Source of the DNA: Forsythia viridissima
Taxonomy: Eukaryota; Streptophyta; Magnoliopsida; Lamiales; Oleaceae
Length of the DNA stretch: 64,000 nucleotides
NCBI GenBank assembly: GCA_030279155.1
Contig: CM059036.1
Span: 12,703,501 to 12,767,500, forward strand
Reading direction: 5' to 3'
The notes under the pieces were generated by a model that made no database searches, had not been told where the DNA came from, and saw only the letters and a program-made list of their open reading frames with translations. Positions 22,650 through 34,084 of the stretch are shown here, one piece after another. The position numbers and the translations under genes are program-made. Within the stretch, counting starts at the first letter, position 1. Each line of letters opens with the position of its first letter.

Positions 22650-23260
22650 AATTGACATCAGTTCTATGGCAGGGCCCAAGAAAATCCATATACACATGTC
22701 TCAAGATTCTTAGAAATATGCTAACATTTCAAATACCAAGGAATCTCAAACGACACCATATGTCTGTGTTTGTTTCCACATACTCTACGTGACTGAACTC
22801 TTTAGTGGCTGGACTCACAGCCAATGGATAGCATAACCACCTGGAATGATCTAGTCTAAAAGTTCTGCAAAAAATTCTTTTCACCAGCCAAGATTTTGAA
22901 GTTGGAGCATGACATATCCATATTTCAACAATCAGAAACATAATCTTTTGATAATTCATGGAACAGATTCAAAAATATGCTAAGGAAGTGTCCTCAGCAT
23001 GACATTAGCAATGGCTTTAGTAATTTTATGCTGGACTACTTCTTTCATTTAAAAGCATGATCGACTCTTCATCTAACGGCTCTTTGTTTACCAAAATTGT
23101 TGCTGAAGCTTTAGAACTATTTGAAAGAGTAGCTACCACCACCGCCATGTGGGCATCAGAAACAAAGTCATACAAAGGAGAATTGCATGAGTATATGAAA
23201 TAGATACTTTCACAGTGTTATCTGCAAAAATAGATTTTTTGGTACACAAAGTGGAGAGCA
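22650..23260 (+). pseudogene. Tat/Athila gag remnant
   Basis: The typical gag core can be read across several frames and stops: FYGRAQENPYTHVSRFLE, then FKYQGISNDT, WLDSQPMDSITTWNDL, FFSPAKILKLEHDISIFQQS and SWNRFKNMLRKCPQH. This matches the retrotransposon gag domain of this lineage. A longer decayed tail (23260-24110) holds no domain I can name. Confidence 0.85.
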
Positions 23261-24119
23261 TGTCGCATTAAGTCAATGCAATACAAACGAAGAAATTAAC
23301 TTGTGAATAGTGAGGGGTAAATCACAGCACATCAGAATACCTTATTCTATCACAACAATCCAAACAAGCCGAATATGTTCAAGGCGGTCAATACCAGCAA
23401 AATAATCAATTCTCCAATACATTTAATCCATGTTCGCGTAATCGTCTAAATTTTTCATAGAAAGATAATTAGAATAACAACATACCACTGATTTCTCAGT
23501 TCAGCAGCCAGAAAAGAGAAATATTTAGTAAATTCATAGAGAAATTTGAACATTACATGAACAAGCATAAACCACTCTTCAAAATCAAAACGCATCATAA
23601 AAAATTTGAAAACACATATGGGTTAGATGGCAGTTGATATGTTGACAAGCAATACCAAGGTCAACCCCAGAGAGCAAGTACATGCAAGAACTACCAGAAG
23701 TGAGGTTCAATTACCAAAAATCTAAGTAAAGAAACTAGTCGTAAATAAAGAAAAGATGACATCCACTGATGAGGAGCACGTGGAACAGACTAAGCAGACA
23801 GTAGATATTAAAGAGAGTTAAGGTACACCACAGGTTAAGGCAACCATTCTTATCAAATCATATGAATCTCCCATCCATTTTCCACAGAGGTTAAATTCAC
23901 AGAAAAAAAGCAGGATTAGTAGTGTGTAGAATTTCTAAATTATCTAAGGAAGTTGCATATTGACATACCATTTGTAGAGGTCCTGACTCAAATGTCCAAC
24001 TACGCCAAGTATATAAGACAACTGCTTTCAAATAAGAAAAAGTTGGTAGAAATGGATATAGTAAAACTTACAAGAGAAGTCAGTGCTACAGTGGATAAGC
24101 AACTACCAGACTAAAGAAA

Positions 24120-24535
24120 TGATTTAGGCAGCTTCACAATTCCAATTACCACCGGTAATCTTGTGATTGACAAGGCATTGTGTGATCTTGGGGCAAGTAT
24201 CAATTCAATGCCTCTTTCTATTTTTAGGCGATTAGGACTTGGTGAAGTTAAACCTGCAAAATTCAATCTAGTTAGCTGACAGATCTATTAAAAAGCCGTT
24301 TGGAATGGTGGAATATTTTCTGATGAGAGTGGAAAAGCTATTATTTTCCATTGACTTCGTTGTTCTTGATAGGGCTGAGGATGCAGAAATGCCTATTATC
24401 GTAGGCCGGTCTTTCTCAGCTACTACGGATGCTCATATTGATGTTTCACGATGTGTAATGACATTGAGAGTTCAGCATGAAAGGGAGGTATTTTATATGT
24501 TGGGTGGAGATGTGGAACCACCACCTATTTCTTAA
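24120..24535 (+). pseudogene. Tat/Athila protease remnant
   Basis: It reads FTIPITTGNLVIDKALCDLG then ASINSMPLSIFRRLGLGE, and after a frame break continues in 24305-24535 with FVVLDRAEDAEMPIIVGRSF and AHIDVSRCVMTLRV. The active-site motif DLGAS is the usual form in this lineage. It ends at a stop before any RT. Confidence 0.88.
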
Positions 24536-25190
24536 TGGACAGGATATGAGGTTGAGACCTTAAAGAAATTCAAGAAAAACTTCTTTAAAAAGTTTTGGGA
24601 GACGAAAACAACAATACATGTGAAAGATAAAAGGTAAACAGATTGTGCAGATGCAAGAAGCTGACATTGGTGAACATATGGTTGAAGCTGAAGAAGTCAT
24701 CATTGAGGCACATGGTAGAGCTGTTAATGGAAGATGAGAGACAAGTCACAAAACATGGAAAAGAAAATCAAGAGATTATTGGAGAGTGATACTTTCGATA
24801 ATCTCGAGACCCCTTCCTCTTCTACTTGAGCAACCAGACAATAAGTTAAGCTAATGACAATAAAAAAGTGCTTAATAGGAGGCAACTCATTCTTATATCC
24901 TTATTTATTAATTTAGATTAAATAATGCATTATTTTTCTTTTCATATATTGTTTATTACTTTTGTAAAACCTCACCATGTCAACCACAGGATGCTCGACT
25001 TTGCAAGGCCTATGGAAAATATCTATGACATAATATTTTGACCACGAGTCCCAGCAAAACATCCGAGTCCACTTTAGCTAGTCTGTCTAATCAGCCTAGA
25101 CAATCTTCTCTACATCTACCTCTGAGAAGTAACTGATACCTTCCCTCTTTTATTTGCTTATTTTTACTATAACATTAGGGTCAATGTAAT

Positions 25191-25205
25191 GTTTTAGGGG
25201 GTGGG
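25191..25205 (+). other. Polypurine tract of Tat/Athila-type element
   Basis: TTTTAGGGGGTGGGA directly before the 3' LTR, as in Athila-type elements. Confidence 0.8.
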
Positions 25206-26385
25206 ATAAGTATCAGAATACTCATTGGATTATCTTTCGTTTGCTTAATATTCGAGTCCGTATAACTGAAATTTTTGAGAAAAAAATTTATTTGTTTAGT
25301 TATTGTTAAACATCTTACCACCAATGATGATGATATTTGTTGGAAGTTAAGTACATTTTTAGTTAGAATATTGGACAATACCTAAACTGTGTTTTTACCT
25401 GAATACTTATCCATGTTAGACTAGATTAATGAAACACGTAGCCACTATTGACTTATAACTTATATAGGAACATGAATTGCATGTATGTGTTGATATTGTT
25501 GACTTAGGAGGATCAAATGCGCACATTCAAAGAACTTAAGTTGGGCGATCGCCCAAGATTAAATTTAGGTGACTGCCCAACACCATGATTCAACAGCAGA
25601 GAGCAATTCAACTGAACTGGGCGATCGCCCGGGAATGCACTAGGCAATCGCCTGGGAATGTACTAGGTGATCGCCCAGTGTAAATTTTGGTTGACGAATT
25701 TTTGTTTCTTTTTTGTGTTCAACTCCAATTAGGAAACCTTTTGAGACGCAATTTTTATGATTTTTTGTGATCATTTTGGGCACTATTATAGAACTATAAA
25801 TATGAGTTATTGACTCAAAATTGGGGTGCCAACTTGAGAGCCGAATTTGGAGAGAAAAACAAGAGACAAAACAAGAAACGAAGATCAAGATTTATTCTTT
25901 CAAGAATTCAACGAAGATCAAGATCAAGATTTCATCTTTTGAGTTTTCTTCTTATTTGGGTGATGTCTTATATATTTCTTAATCTTTTTATTTTCTTATT
26001 CTTAGTATGTTATGCTAAATTCTTTTTGTGCTAGGATTACGATGAAACTACTAGTTTAAATTCTTCTATTTAGAAACTTGATTTTTAACGATTTGTATCA
26101 ATATAGTTTTGAATAATTAATTTTGATTTCTTTTCATCTACAATTACTTTATATACGTAGTAATTGTATGATTTTTGTAGTGTGTTTTACTATCGAGAGA
26201 TTGAAAATGGGCTAGAAATAATTTTAATTATCTTAAAGAGATATAGTCGGATCATACATATGGATATGTTAGATTTTATTCAAGAGAAACTATTAAACAA
26301 TTTAGGAATATTGATCATCGTAACTGATGTACTTTGACAAAATCAAGATTCAAGATAGATGAATTAACAACTATAAGAATCAAGA
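25202..26385 (+). repeat. 3' LTR of Tat/Athila-type element (truncated)
   Basis: Homologous to 20824-22216 but with indels. It carries four GGGCGATCGCC-like motifs near 25540-25680. Homology stops near 26375, followed by a short ATCAAGAT-rich stretch that runs into the BAHD pseudogene. Confidence 0.8.
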
Positions 26386-26392
26386 TAGAGGA

Positions 26393-26863
26393 ATCAAGAT
26401 CAACATTGTGAGCAGAAAGTATATAAAACCAAGCACGCCAACTCTAGAAAAACTCCGTACATACAAAATACATGCATGGATGAGATTAATCCAACTATGA
26501 ATGTAGTTGGACTTCTCTACCATCCATCCACTGATAATATTGGAAATTTAAACAACTTGGAAAAATCACTAAAGGAAATCTTGCCACAATTTTACCCTTT
26601 TACTGGACAATACATCAAGGAGAATCACTCTGTGGATTGTAGCGACTAGGGTGTTGAATATATACAAGCTCAAGTCGATCAGGAGCTTCTTGAAATTATT
26701 GGGTTTGGAATCGAACCTGTGGAACTAAATGATCTCCTTCCAGTTAAAGTTGGTAAAACTGATGAAGCTAGTGACCCAATTATGCCCATTCAAATAAACA
26801 AATTTAAATGTGGTGGAGTAGCCATTGATACAACTATTTCACATAGGATTGTTGATGCATCTT
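26393..26863 (+). pseudogene. BAHD acyltransferase, 5' part (broken)
   Basis: Resembles plant BAHD acyltransferases, which move acyl groups from acyl-CoA to alcohols or amines in secondary metabolism. I read KINIVSRKYIKPSTPT at the N-terminus, MNVVGLLYHP, LKEILPQFYPFTGQYIKEN, VEYIQAQV, and CGGVAIDTTISHRIVDAS with the HxxxD catalytic motif intact (HRIVD). Damage: the expected start codon is ATC (26393), there is a one-base frameshift near 26480, and an in-frame TAG near 26647. The coding sequence is then split at 26863 by the gypsy element and resumes at 43011. The DFGWG motif region is not reached in either part. The closest family type seems vinorine synthase-like; this is inference. Confidence 0.9.
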
Positions 26864-28253
26864 TGACAAGACCCGTCCCAAGTAATATTTATATACACGA
26901 GACGTAACGTGCGCCGATGATGGATACCAACTAAGGATTGGACCCACCATCAAGCTACTAAAATTACAACTCATAACTATTTATTTTTAAGAAAATTTTG
27001 GCAATATCCTTCCTGTAATTTGTACTAGCCAACCTGAAATAAGATACCAAAAATCCCAACGAACTTATTCACAACTAAATGAGACCATTTGCCCTTCCAA
27101 TACCCACAACAAAAGCACATGGTAGAGACTAGCCGAATCATAAAACTTTTATTATTTAATTAACATAAACTATACATATGGATACAAAATACATAGTGAG
27201 CCCACCTAACTATTTACAAGTTAGGCAAAATGATGTCAAAAAATGAACATGTGTCCCCAAAATATAATGACTACATGCTATATGATATGAGTCATACTAA
27301 CCAACTCTGTCTTGTGGCTCCGACTCAGAACTCAAAACCTTTATCTCCAAGGACTGCCCAAAAATTCAATCGCTACCTAATAAAAAAAATCATCGTTGGA
27401 AAATACATGAGTTGATAGGCCCAGTGAGTGGAGATTTTCAAAAATAATTATATTTTCCAATGTATACATTATAAAAATCAATTTTAACCTCAGTTAATCA
27501 TCCATCTCATATAAATTAGAACAATAGAAAAATCATATCTCAAATAACACTATTAATAAATAGCTTAACAACGAATAATATATTAGACTGTGATATACTA
27601 AATTGACAAATCATCGTCTTATCATAATCACTGTAGGATCATTATCTCAAAGACTATAATCTAAAATGTGGCCATGTATAGCAAAATTTTACCAAAATGT
27701 ACCTATCGTATATAATCTCAATATGCGTGCATAAACTTTCTCAAAGGGCTAAGCTTTCTAGTACACAGCCAAGACCCCTCAGTGTATTAATACACGGCCA
27801 AGACCCCTCAATGTACTAATACACGGCCAAGACCCCTCAGTAAACTAGAATATATAAAATCGTGGGTACTTTTCTGGTGGATTTCAATATCACATATTTC
27901 TCACATTCTATTTTACAAGTAATCAATTTACAATCTTCATAATTTTACAAAGACTATACGAAATAAAATTTTAATTATAATCACATAGAATGACAAATAA
28001 ATTCTTAAAATCACACGTAACATAATAGTATAATTAATTGTCATTTTCTAGAAATATTTAAATTTTTCTACTCATAGAATTGTCTATTGGAGACTAACTC
28101 GGCTGATACTGTCCCGATATTTGAATCACTTCCTCATATTGTAGCCAAAGTAGGAAATTAATTCTTCCAAGCTTAAAGTTTCATCACTTTTTCCACTTTC
28201 CAATTGCTTTCTCCGATTTCAAAATTTTTAATATACCACCGCCTGACTTCAAT
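26864..28253 (-). repeat. 3' LTR of the BAHD-splitting gypsy element, first part
   Basis: Collinear with 41408-42926. It holds three copies of a roughly 29-bp unit with the core CGGCCAAGACCCCTCA (about 27762-27845). Relative to the other LTR it lacks about 100 bp near 28235. It is interrupted at 28253 by viral DNA and resumes at 36527. Confidence 0.92.
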
Positions 28254-28519
28254 ATACCACCAAGGCAGGAGGTCGTTCAGGGAGAAACACCCGTCCAAGC
28301 AATTGCAGTAAGACGACAGCATATACTATTTGGACAAAAAAGAAAAGAGGAACACCCAATTCATTACAGTAAGAAGGTTTATTTTATTGTCTTATTTTAC
28401 TTGGTTTGCATCTATGGATACTATTGTCTTTGCATTAAATCATATATATTTGATCCTTACTTTTCCGCATAATTACATAAAATCAAGAAAATCAAGAAGT
28501 TAAGCATGTGCTTAAAAAT

Positions 28520-28532
28520 TGGTATCAGAGCC
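28520..28532 (+). other. Viral tRNA-Met primer binding site
   Basis: TGGTATCAGAGCC, the minus-strand DNA primer site of Caulimoviridae, lies just upstream of the first ORF and defines the conventional start of the viral map. Confidence 0.95.
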
Positions 28533-28557
28533 TAGTTTACATTATAAAATAAGTACA

Positions 28558-28788
28558 ATGATACACTGCAGAATGTGTAATAGATATATACTAAACATGG
28601 ATTGTTACTATTTATAGTATAAATTTCATTATGATAATTATACATACATGAGAGATTATGGAAATCATACAGGCATACACAGGTTTGCGTATGAATATCA
28701 CAGACAAAAGATGCACTTAGAATCTTCTAAGTATGACAGAGAAATGGAATGCTTTATTATGCATTATGCTTTACACCATACACAATGA
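28558..28788 (+). pseudogene. Viral small ORF a (CxxC protein, unknown function)
   Basis: 76 codons from ATG 28558 to TGA 28786-28788, interrupted by one in-frame TAG at 28615-28617. The N-terminus starts MIHCRMC and the C-terminus has the block CFIMHYALHH. It is a paralogue of the next two ORFs: same length class, N-terminal Met-Ile-x-Cys-x-x-Cys, Tyr/Phe-rich middle, and C-terminal F-I-M/L-H-Y. Its stop overlaps the start of ORF b (ATGA). Function is unknown; CxxC could bind a metal or form a disulphide. Confidence 0.75.
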
Positions 28789-28988
28789 TTGAATGTGATA
28801 CTTGTGAAATACATATACTCACATTAACATCAGAATATGAAATCACATATAGAGAAAACCTATTTGCTAATGTTCATCGTATTTCATTACGAAGAATGAA
28901 GCAAAGAATGATAAATGCTTTACACGTTTATGAAAAAAGTGTACAAGAATTTATTATGCACTATGTCCTACATCATTATCCATCATGA
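28785..28988 (+). CDS. Viral small ORF b (CxxC protein, unknown function)
   Basis: 67 codons, fully open. It starts MIECDTC and ends with EFIMHYVLHHY, matching ORFs a and c at both ends. The same frame is open upstream to 28749, but the ATG overlapping the stop of ORF a (ATGA at 28785-28788) is the natural start. Its own stop overlaps the ORF c start in the same ATGA arrangement. I recognise no known family. Confidence 0.75.
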   Translation: MIECDTCEIHILTLTSEYEITYRENLFANVHRISLRRMKQRMINALHVYEKSVQEFIMHYVLHHYPS

Positions 28989-29209
28989 TTGAATGTAGAA
29001 TATGTAATGCATACATTAGTTCTTTTACAAACAAATACAATTTTTATAAATTCTATGAAGAATACAGATTTCAACTAATGTTTGAACATGTACACCACTT
29101 TGTTAGAATTAACATGAGGAAAAAGAGAGATAAATACAAAGCACTTTATGATGAAAGTGTTAATGAATTTATTTTGCATTATGTCATATATCATTATATG
29201 AACAATTAA
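28985..29209 (+). CDS. Viral small ORF c (CxxC protein, unknown function)
   Basis: 74 codons, fully open. It starts MIECRIC and ends with EFILHYVIYHY, so it is the third member of the tandem family. It is basic and aromatic-rich in the middle (HHFVRINMRKKRD). It ends one base before the movement protein ATG (29211). Some caulimovirids have small ORFs in this position between primer site and movement protein; I cannot match these to any of them. Confidence 0.75.
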   Translation: MIECRICNAYISSFTNKYNFYKFYEEYRFQLMFEHVHHFVRINMRKKRDKYKALYDESVNEFILHYVIYHYMNN

Positions 29210-29210
29210 A

Positions 29211-30171
29211 ATGGAAAATACAGTTGAAAATGAAGTAGACGAAGTTTTTGAACAAACTGAGTCAATAGGAAACACTTCAAAAGAAATCCTAATTTCAGAT
29301 AAGAAATTAGCAAAAATCTGCAACAAGGATTTAACTCTTGACCCAAGTGAAGTCTTTGTACAACCTAACATCTTTAAAAGATATATTCACAAAAGTAGGC
29401 ATATCTATTATGGAGTTTCCCAGAAAGAATTTGCCATACATGTCCAACATACATACGGTAAGATAGGAATATCCCTTTTTACAAAACAAGATATAAATAA
29501 GGCTAAGCAAAAAATTGACTTAGACAACAACAAAAATCTTTTTTGGGTAACAATAGGAGCTATTAGAATTCAACTCCGTAGTACCTTATCAGACAAAATT
29601 GATCAACCTATCTCAATGAGCTTGATTGATGAAAGAATAAAAAAATCCTAGAGAAGGATGTTTGGGATCCTTGAATGGAAACCTTGCATGTGGAAAGTTA
29701 ATTTTCACATGTCATCCAAGACTCTCTGTAAGTCTACATGACCAAGACTTTGATGGAATCCTTTCTTTCATATTTAATTATAGAAGAAAAGATTTAGTTA
29801 AAGAAAACAATGTCCCTTTCTCAATATCATATTTGGTTAGTTATGCCATTCATAACCAACACAATATGACTATTGTTAAAGAACCCAAAGGAATAAAGAT
29901 TGACCCTTTATTCTTAGACTACCTTGAACATAAAGAAACAGAATTTGACTGGTTGGTTCAACCAGCTAGAAGATCAATTGAAATTGATTTTAATCAAAAC
30001 AGAACCCTTGTAAAAGAGCAAAGACCTTTATTAAATCATTCGTCATCAATGAGAAAAGAACCTATTCTTAGATGGAAAGAAGATCTTCCAAAAAGTAGCC
30101 AAACTAAAGAACTTAGGAAACTAAGAGATACGATAAACAATCTAGCTAAAAATATTATTGGAAATCAATAA
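29211..30171 (+). pseudogene. Viral movement protein (30K superfamily), frameshifted
   Basis: Two open parts: 29211-29651 (146 codons) and, in the next frame, 29662-30171 (169 codons). The first holds the conserved stretch NKNLFWVTIGAIRIQL. The second holds the 30K core around GKLIFTCHPRLSVSL and VPFSISYLVSYAIHN. Movement proteins of this family enlarge plasmodesmata for cell-to-cell spread. The break lies near a run of A at about 29639-29646, followed by TAG 29649-29651. The C-terminus is charged and possibly coiled coil. Its stop overlaps the next start (TAATG, 30169-30173). Confidence 0.92.
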
Positions 30172-30446
30172 TGTCTTTAGGAGATATTCTAAAAGAAATA
30201 AAACAGTTAAAAGATGAGATTCAAGAATTAAGAAAAGACCTTAAGGAATATTATTCTAAAACAGAAAAATCCTTAGATCAACACTCTGCTGTTATTATAG
30301 CAGGAGTTAAAGAACAACCTTCCACCTCTATAACCCCAATAAAAACAATGAAATTTGGAAATTTCACAAAAAGAGGGGAGTTTACAGAAAAACAAAAGAA
30401 TACAAGAAAAGGTAAATTTTCTTTTGAAGATTCAAACTCAGAATGA
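30171..30446 (+). CDS. Viral coiled-coil ORF, VAP-like
   Basis: 91 codons, open. Residues 5-30 form clear heptads (ILKEIKQLKDEIQELRKDL), and the rest is basic and Ser/Thr-rich. Size, coiled-coil N-terminus and place before the coat protein suggest the virion-associated protein of caulimoviruses, which links virion and movement protein. No separate aphid transmission factor ORF is seen, so the alternative is a merged or replaced ORF II/III. Its stop overlaps the coat protein start (ATGA at 30443-30446). Confidence 0.65.
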   Translation: MSLGDILKEIKQLKDEIQELRKDLKEYYSKTEKSLDQHSAVIIAGVKEQPSTSITPIKTMKFGNFTKRGEFTEKQKNTRKGKFSFEDSNSE

Positions 30447-32058
30447 CCAACGTTAGAAAAACTCTAGAAAACCTTTATGAAACATCTCAAAATTTGGGAC
30501 ATCTCAATGTTCTGCTTTCTTTTGAAGATGAAGAACTTGAACAAATTGCCTCCATGTTCAAAGGAGTCAATATAAATAACCAAGAAACAATCCTTACAGC
30601 AAAATCTGTAGGAGACGTCCCAGAAAACCAAGAACCAATTATGGTTGAAAACTCATAATCAAGTTCTCATGATGAAACAATCATAGACCAAAGATTTTAC
30701 CCATCTAGAGAATCTAGCAAAGAAATTCAATTTAAGGAATCAAAAATTGAATCAGAAGCTGAGCCAATGGATTATGAACCTTATGGACCTTCATCCTCAA
30801 ATCCAATAGGAGATGGAAAAAGATCAATAGGAGACTTTACTCTAGACCAAAACCTTCATATGATGATGAAATTGATCCATCATATCTTCTCAATAAACCA
30901 AAGAAATCACCAATTGATGTCAAAATTCTTGACTTAGATTGTGTAAAAAATCCAGACAAAGTCATTGATGATTGGTATAATAATATCATGATTTCAATGA
31001 TTATACATAAAGAAATACAAAGAGATGAACAAAATTCATGGCACTATGTTATTTCTAGTAAAAGAGGAAATGTTAAATCCTTCCTTAGTACAATTACTTA
31101 TGAAACCAAAAATGCCATTTGGTTAGAAACTCGTGGAAATATTCCTCAATTTATAAAAAGAATTGTGGAACAAATCTACAAACAATTTACAGGACAAACT
31201 TATGAAGCTTTTAAAAGTACCAGAACAACAATTGATCAAGTTGATGCTTTGAATCACCTTGAAAGAATGTCAATATGTGATATGTGTTATTTTGAAGAAT
31301 TTACGTGTGAATATTCAAAATACTATTACATATGTCCTCCAACTGATTGGAAACATTTAACAGAAAAGACGTCCATATCCTTTCAACAATGAAGTAATGA
31401 TTCTTTTTAATGAAGCTATCAAAATACAAGAACCAAGTAGTGAAAACTATAAGGTAAATATACAAATTGATTCATCTTTGGGATTAGCAATCACCATTAC
31501 TAGGAACCTCCTTGCAGAAAAATGTAAAGAAGGACATCTGGTAAGATCAAGTCAAAAAACAATCCCTAGAAATCCAAAATTATGTTGTAGTCCATATCTT
31601 GACAGAATTACTGGACAATATAGATGTACTCCTGAAAGAAAAAGAAAACAAGTTAAAAAACCAAAAAGAAAGAACTATAGATTTAAGAAATATAAAAAAC
31701 CATACAAAAAGAAATTCTTCAAGAAGAAAAAATATTTCAAAAAATATGACAAAAAATCTTCAAAAAAGAAAGCAGATGACAAAAAGAAATTCTGCCCACA
31801 AAAGAAAAAGAATTGTTGATGTTGGTTCTGCAATGAATCAGGACATTACGCAAATGAATGCCCTGCAAGAATTGGAAACGAAGAAAGAATTAAACTTTTG
31901 AAAACTTTTGAAAAACAAGGCTTCTACCCAGTAGAAGATCCCAGGGATATAGAATCATTGTATTACTTAACTACAGATACTGATTCTAATCATTGTATTA
32001 CTTAACTACAGATACTGATTCTAGTTATTCATCTTCAGAATCTTATGATTATGAGTAA
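30443..32058 (+). pseudogene. Viral coat protein precursor, broken
   Basis: It opens with an acidic N-terminus (30443-30658, TAA at 30656-30658), continues through a frame change near 30850 into the capsid core (30868-31392, with DWYNNIMISM and CDMCYFEEFTCEYSKYYY), shifts again near 31375, then reads a strongly Lys-rich block (31640-31819). After an in-frame TGA at 31817-31819 comes the zinc finger CWFCNESGHYANEC (CX2CX4HX4C). A 37-bp tandem duplication near 31958-32030 repeats YYLTTDTDSN. The stop TAA (32056-32058) overlaps the pol start. Acidic ends, basic region and zinc finger are as in CaMV-type coat proteins. Confidence 0.9.
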
Positions 32059-34084
32059 TAAAAACATCACAAATCCAAATTCAATCTATATCCCAATCAA
32101 ATTAAGTTTTGAAGGATACAGAAATTTTACAGTGTATGCATATATTGATACTGGAGCATCACTATGTACTGCTAGTAAATGGATTATACCTTAATCTTTT
32201 TGGGTAAAATCAGAAAAAAAAAATTAAGTTTAAAAATTGCAAATGAATCAACAGTAACTGCTTCAAACGTTATCAAAAATATAAATGATGGAATTTATGG
32301 TAAACACAATGGAACCATGAAAACATTTTATTTTAAAATACCAACAATTTATCAGTTAGAAACTGGAATATACTTTATAATTGGTAATAACTTTTGCCAA
32401 TTATACCATCCTTTTATTCAAGAAATTGATTATATCAGTTTTACTTTGAATAAAAACAAACTTTGGATCGCAAAGAAAAGAAAAGCGATTGCTTTTAATT
32501 CTTTACAAAAGAAGTTTTTAGATTCTCTAAAAATTGATAACAAAAGAAAAACTTTTTCTCATTTTCAAGGGGAGAATATTGCAAAAAATTCGCATATTTT
32601 CATAACCTCTGGAGAAATAGAAAAATTTAAAATTAATACAAATAGAGGAAAAATTGCTAATCTACTCAAACAATGTAGTTCAGAAAATCCTTTAGATCCA
32701 AAAATTAATAAAGAAATTCTCACTGCAAAAATTGAACTTCTTGAAGAATGTAAAGGCAAAATCATTAGGTCTAAGGCTATGGTTTATAGTCCTAAAGACA
32801 GAGATGAATTTACAATTCAAATCAAGAAATTACTTGACTTAAAAGTCATTGAACCAAGTAAGTCACCTTTTTCTTCACCAGCCTTCATGGTAAGAAAAGA
32901 AACAGAAAAACGACGAGGAAAAGCTAGAATGGTTATTGATTATTCTGTGCTAAACAAATACACAAAGCCAGATGGGTATATCTTACCCAACATGCAAAGT
33001 CTTTTGTAGCTTATTAAAGGAAAAAATATCTTCTCTTCCTTTGATTTAAAATCAGGTTTTCATCAAGTCAAATTTGATGATGCAACAAAACCTTTAACAG
33101 CATTCAGTTGCCCCCAAGGACATTTCCAATGGACAGTTGTACCATTTGGATTAAAACAAGCACTAGGTATTTTCCAAAGACATATGGATAATACATTTAA
33201 AAAACATAGCAATTTTTGTTGTGTTTATATTGATGACATACTTGTATTTTCAGAAAATGAATTTGATCATGAAAACCATGTTTTACAAGTTCTAAACACA
33301 ATCAAAGAAAATGGAATTGTTTTGTCTTTGAAAAAAGCAGAATTGTTCAAAGAAAAAATAGGATATTTAGGTTTAGAAATTGCCTATGGATTTAAGCAAT
33401 TAAAACCACATATCTTGACACACTTAAATGATTTTCCTAACGAAATACAAGATCAAAAGCAATTGATGAAATTTTTAGGATGCTTAAATTATGCTGAATC
33501 TTTTATTAAAAATCTAGCAAAAATGAGAAGTCCTTTACACAAAAAATTGATAAAAGATTACAGATGGAACTGGACTAATGAAGATAGTTAGTATGTACAA
33601 AAAAATTAAAAATTAAATAAAAAATATTCCATCTCTTTATCATCCAAACAAAAATGATAAAATGATAATTGAAACAGATGCATCTCAAGAATATTGGGGC
33701 GCAGTTCTCAAGGCAAAAGACAGTAATTCAGAAGAAGAAAAACTTTGTAGTTATTCTTCAGGAACTTTTACATATTCTGAAAAGAATTATCATATTAATT
33801 AAAAAGAAATATTTGCTATGAAAAAAGCGATTACCAAATTCAGGTTATATATTATTTCTAACAAATTCATTGTTAGAACTGATTCATCCACTTGCAAATC
33901 TTTTATGAAATGTCAGATACACCCAGATTACAAACAAGGAAGATTAATCAAATGGCAAATGTGGTTTAGCCATTACGATTTTGAAATTGAATTAATTAAA
34001 AGTAAAGAAAATTCTCTTGCTGATTCATTAACCCGTGAATTGTCTTTTGCAGGTCAAAATGACAGACATACAGGATCAAATTGA
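32051..34084 (+). pseudogene. Viral protease - reverse transcriptase - RNase H, broken
   Basis: ATG 32051 overlaps the coat stop. The protease carries the active site DTGAS (about residue 36). A TAA at 32192-32194 and an indel in an A run near 32215 follow. RT is in 32179-33591 with ARMVIDYSVLNKYT, FDLKSGFHQV and the catalytic box YIDDILVFS, interrupted by TAG 33007-33009. A stop (33589-33591) and frameshift near 33605 precede RNase H, which has ETDASQE, a TAA near 33801, RTDSSTCK and ADSLTRE. It replicates the viral genome from pregenomic RNA in the family. Stop TGA 34082-34084 lies inside the next ORF. Confidence 0.95.

Larger units (their letters stand above)
20824..26385 (+). mobile_element. 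Tat/Athila-type gypsy element reduced to gag and protease
   Basis: Two related long terminal segments (20824-22216 and about 25202-26385) share blocks such as ATGATTCAACAGCA, TGTGTTCAACTCCAATTAGG and ACTATCGAGAGATTGAAAA. Between them lie a tRNA-Asp-type primer site, a decayed gag, a protease region and a polypurine tract. RT, RNase H and integrase are absent, so it is a deletion derivative of about 5.6 kb. The 3' LTR is cut short where the BAHD pseudogene begins. Confidence 0.88.

Noticed and set aside
27720..27850. Possible CRISPR-like array
   Set aside because: Only three adjacent 29-bp units without unique spacers in a plant LTR; it is a minisatellite.
29075..29371. Minus-strand frame over the viral ORF c and movement protein
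   Set aside because: Antisense shadow of viral coding sequence.
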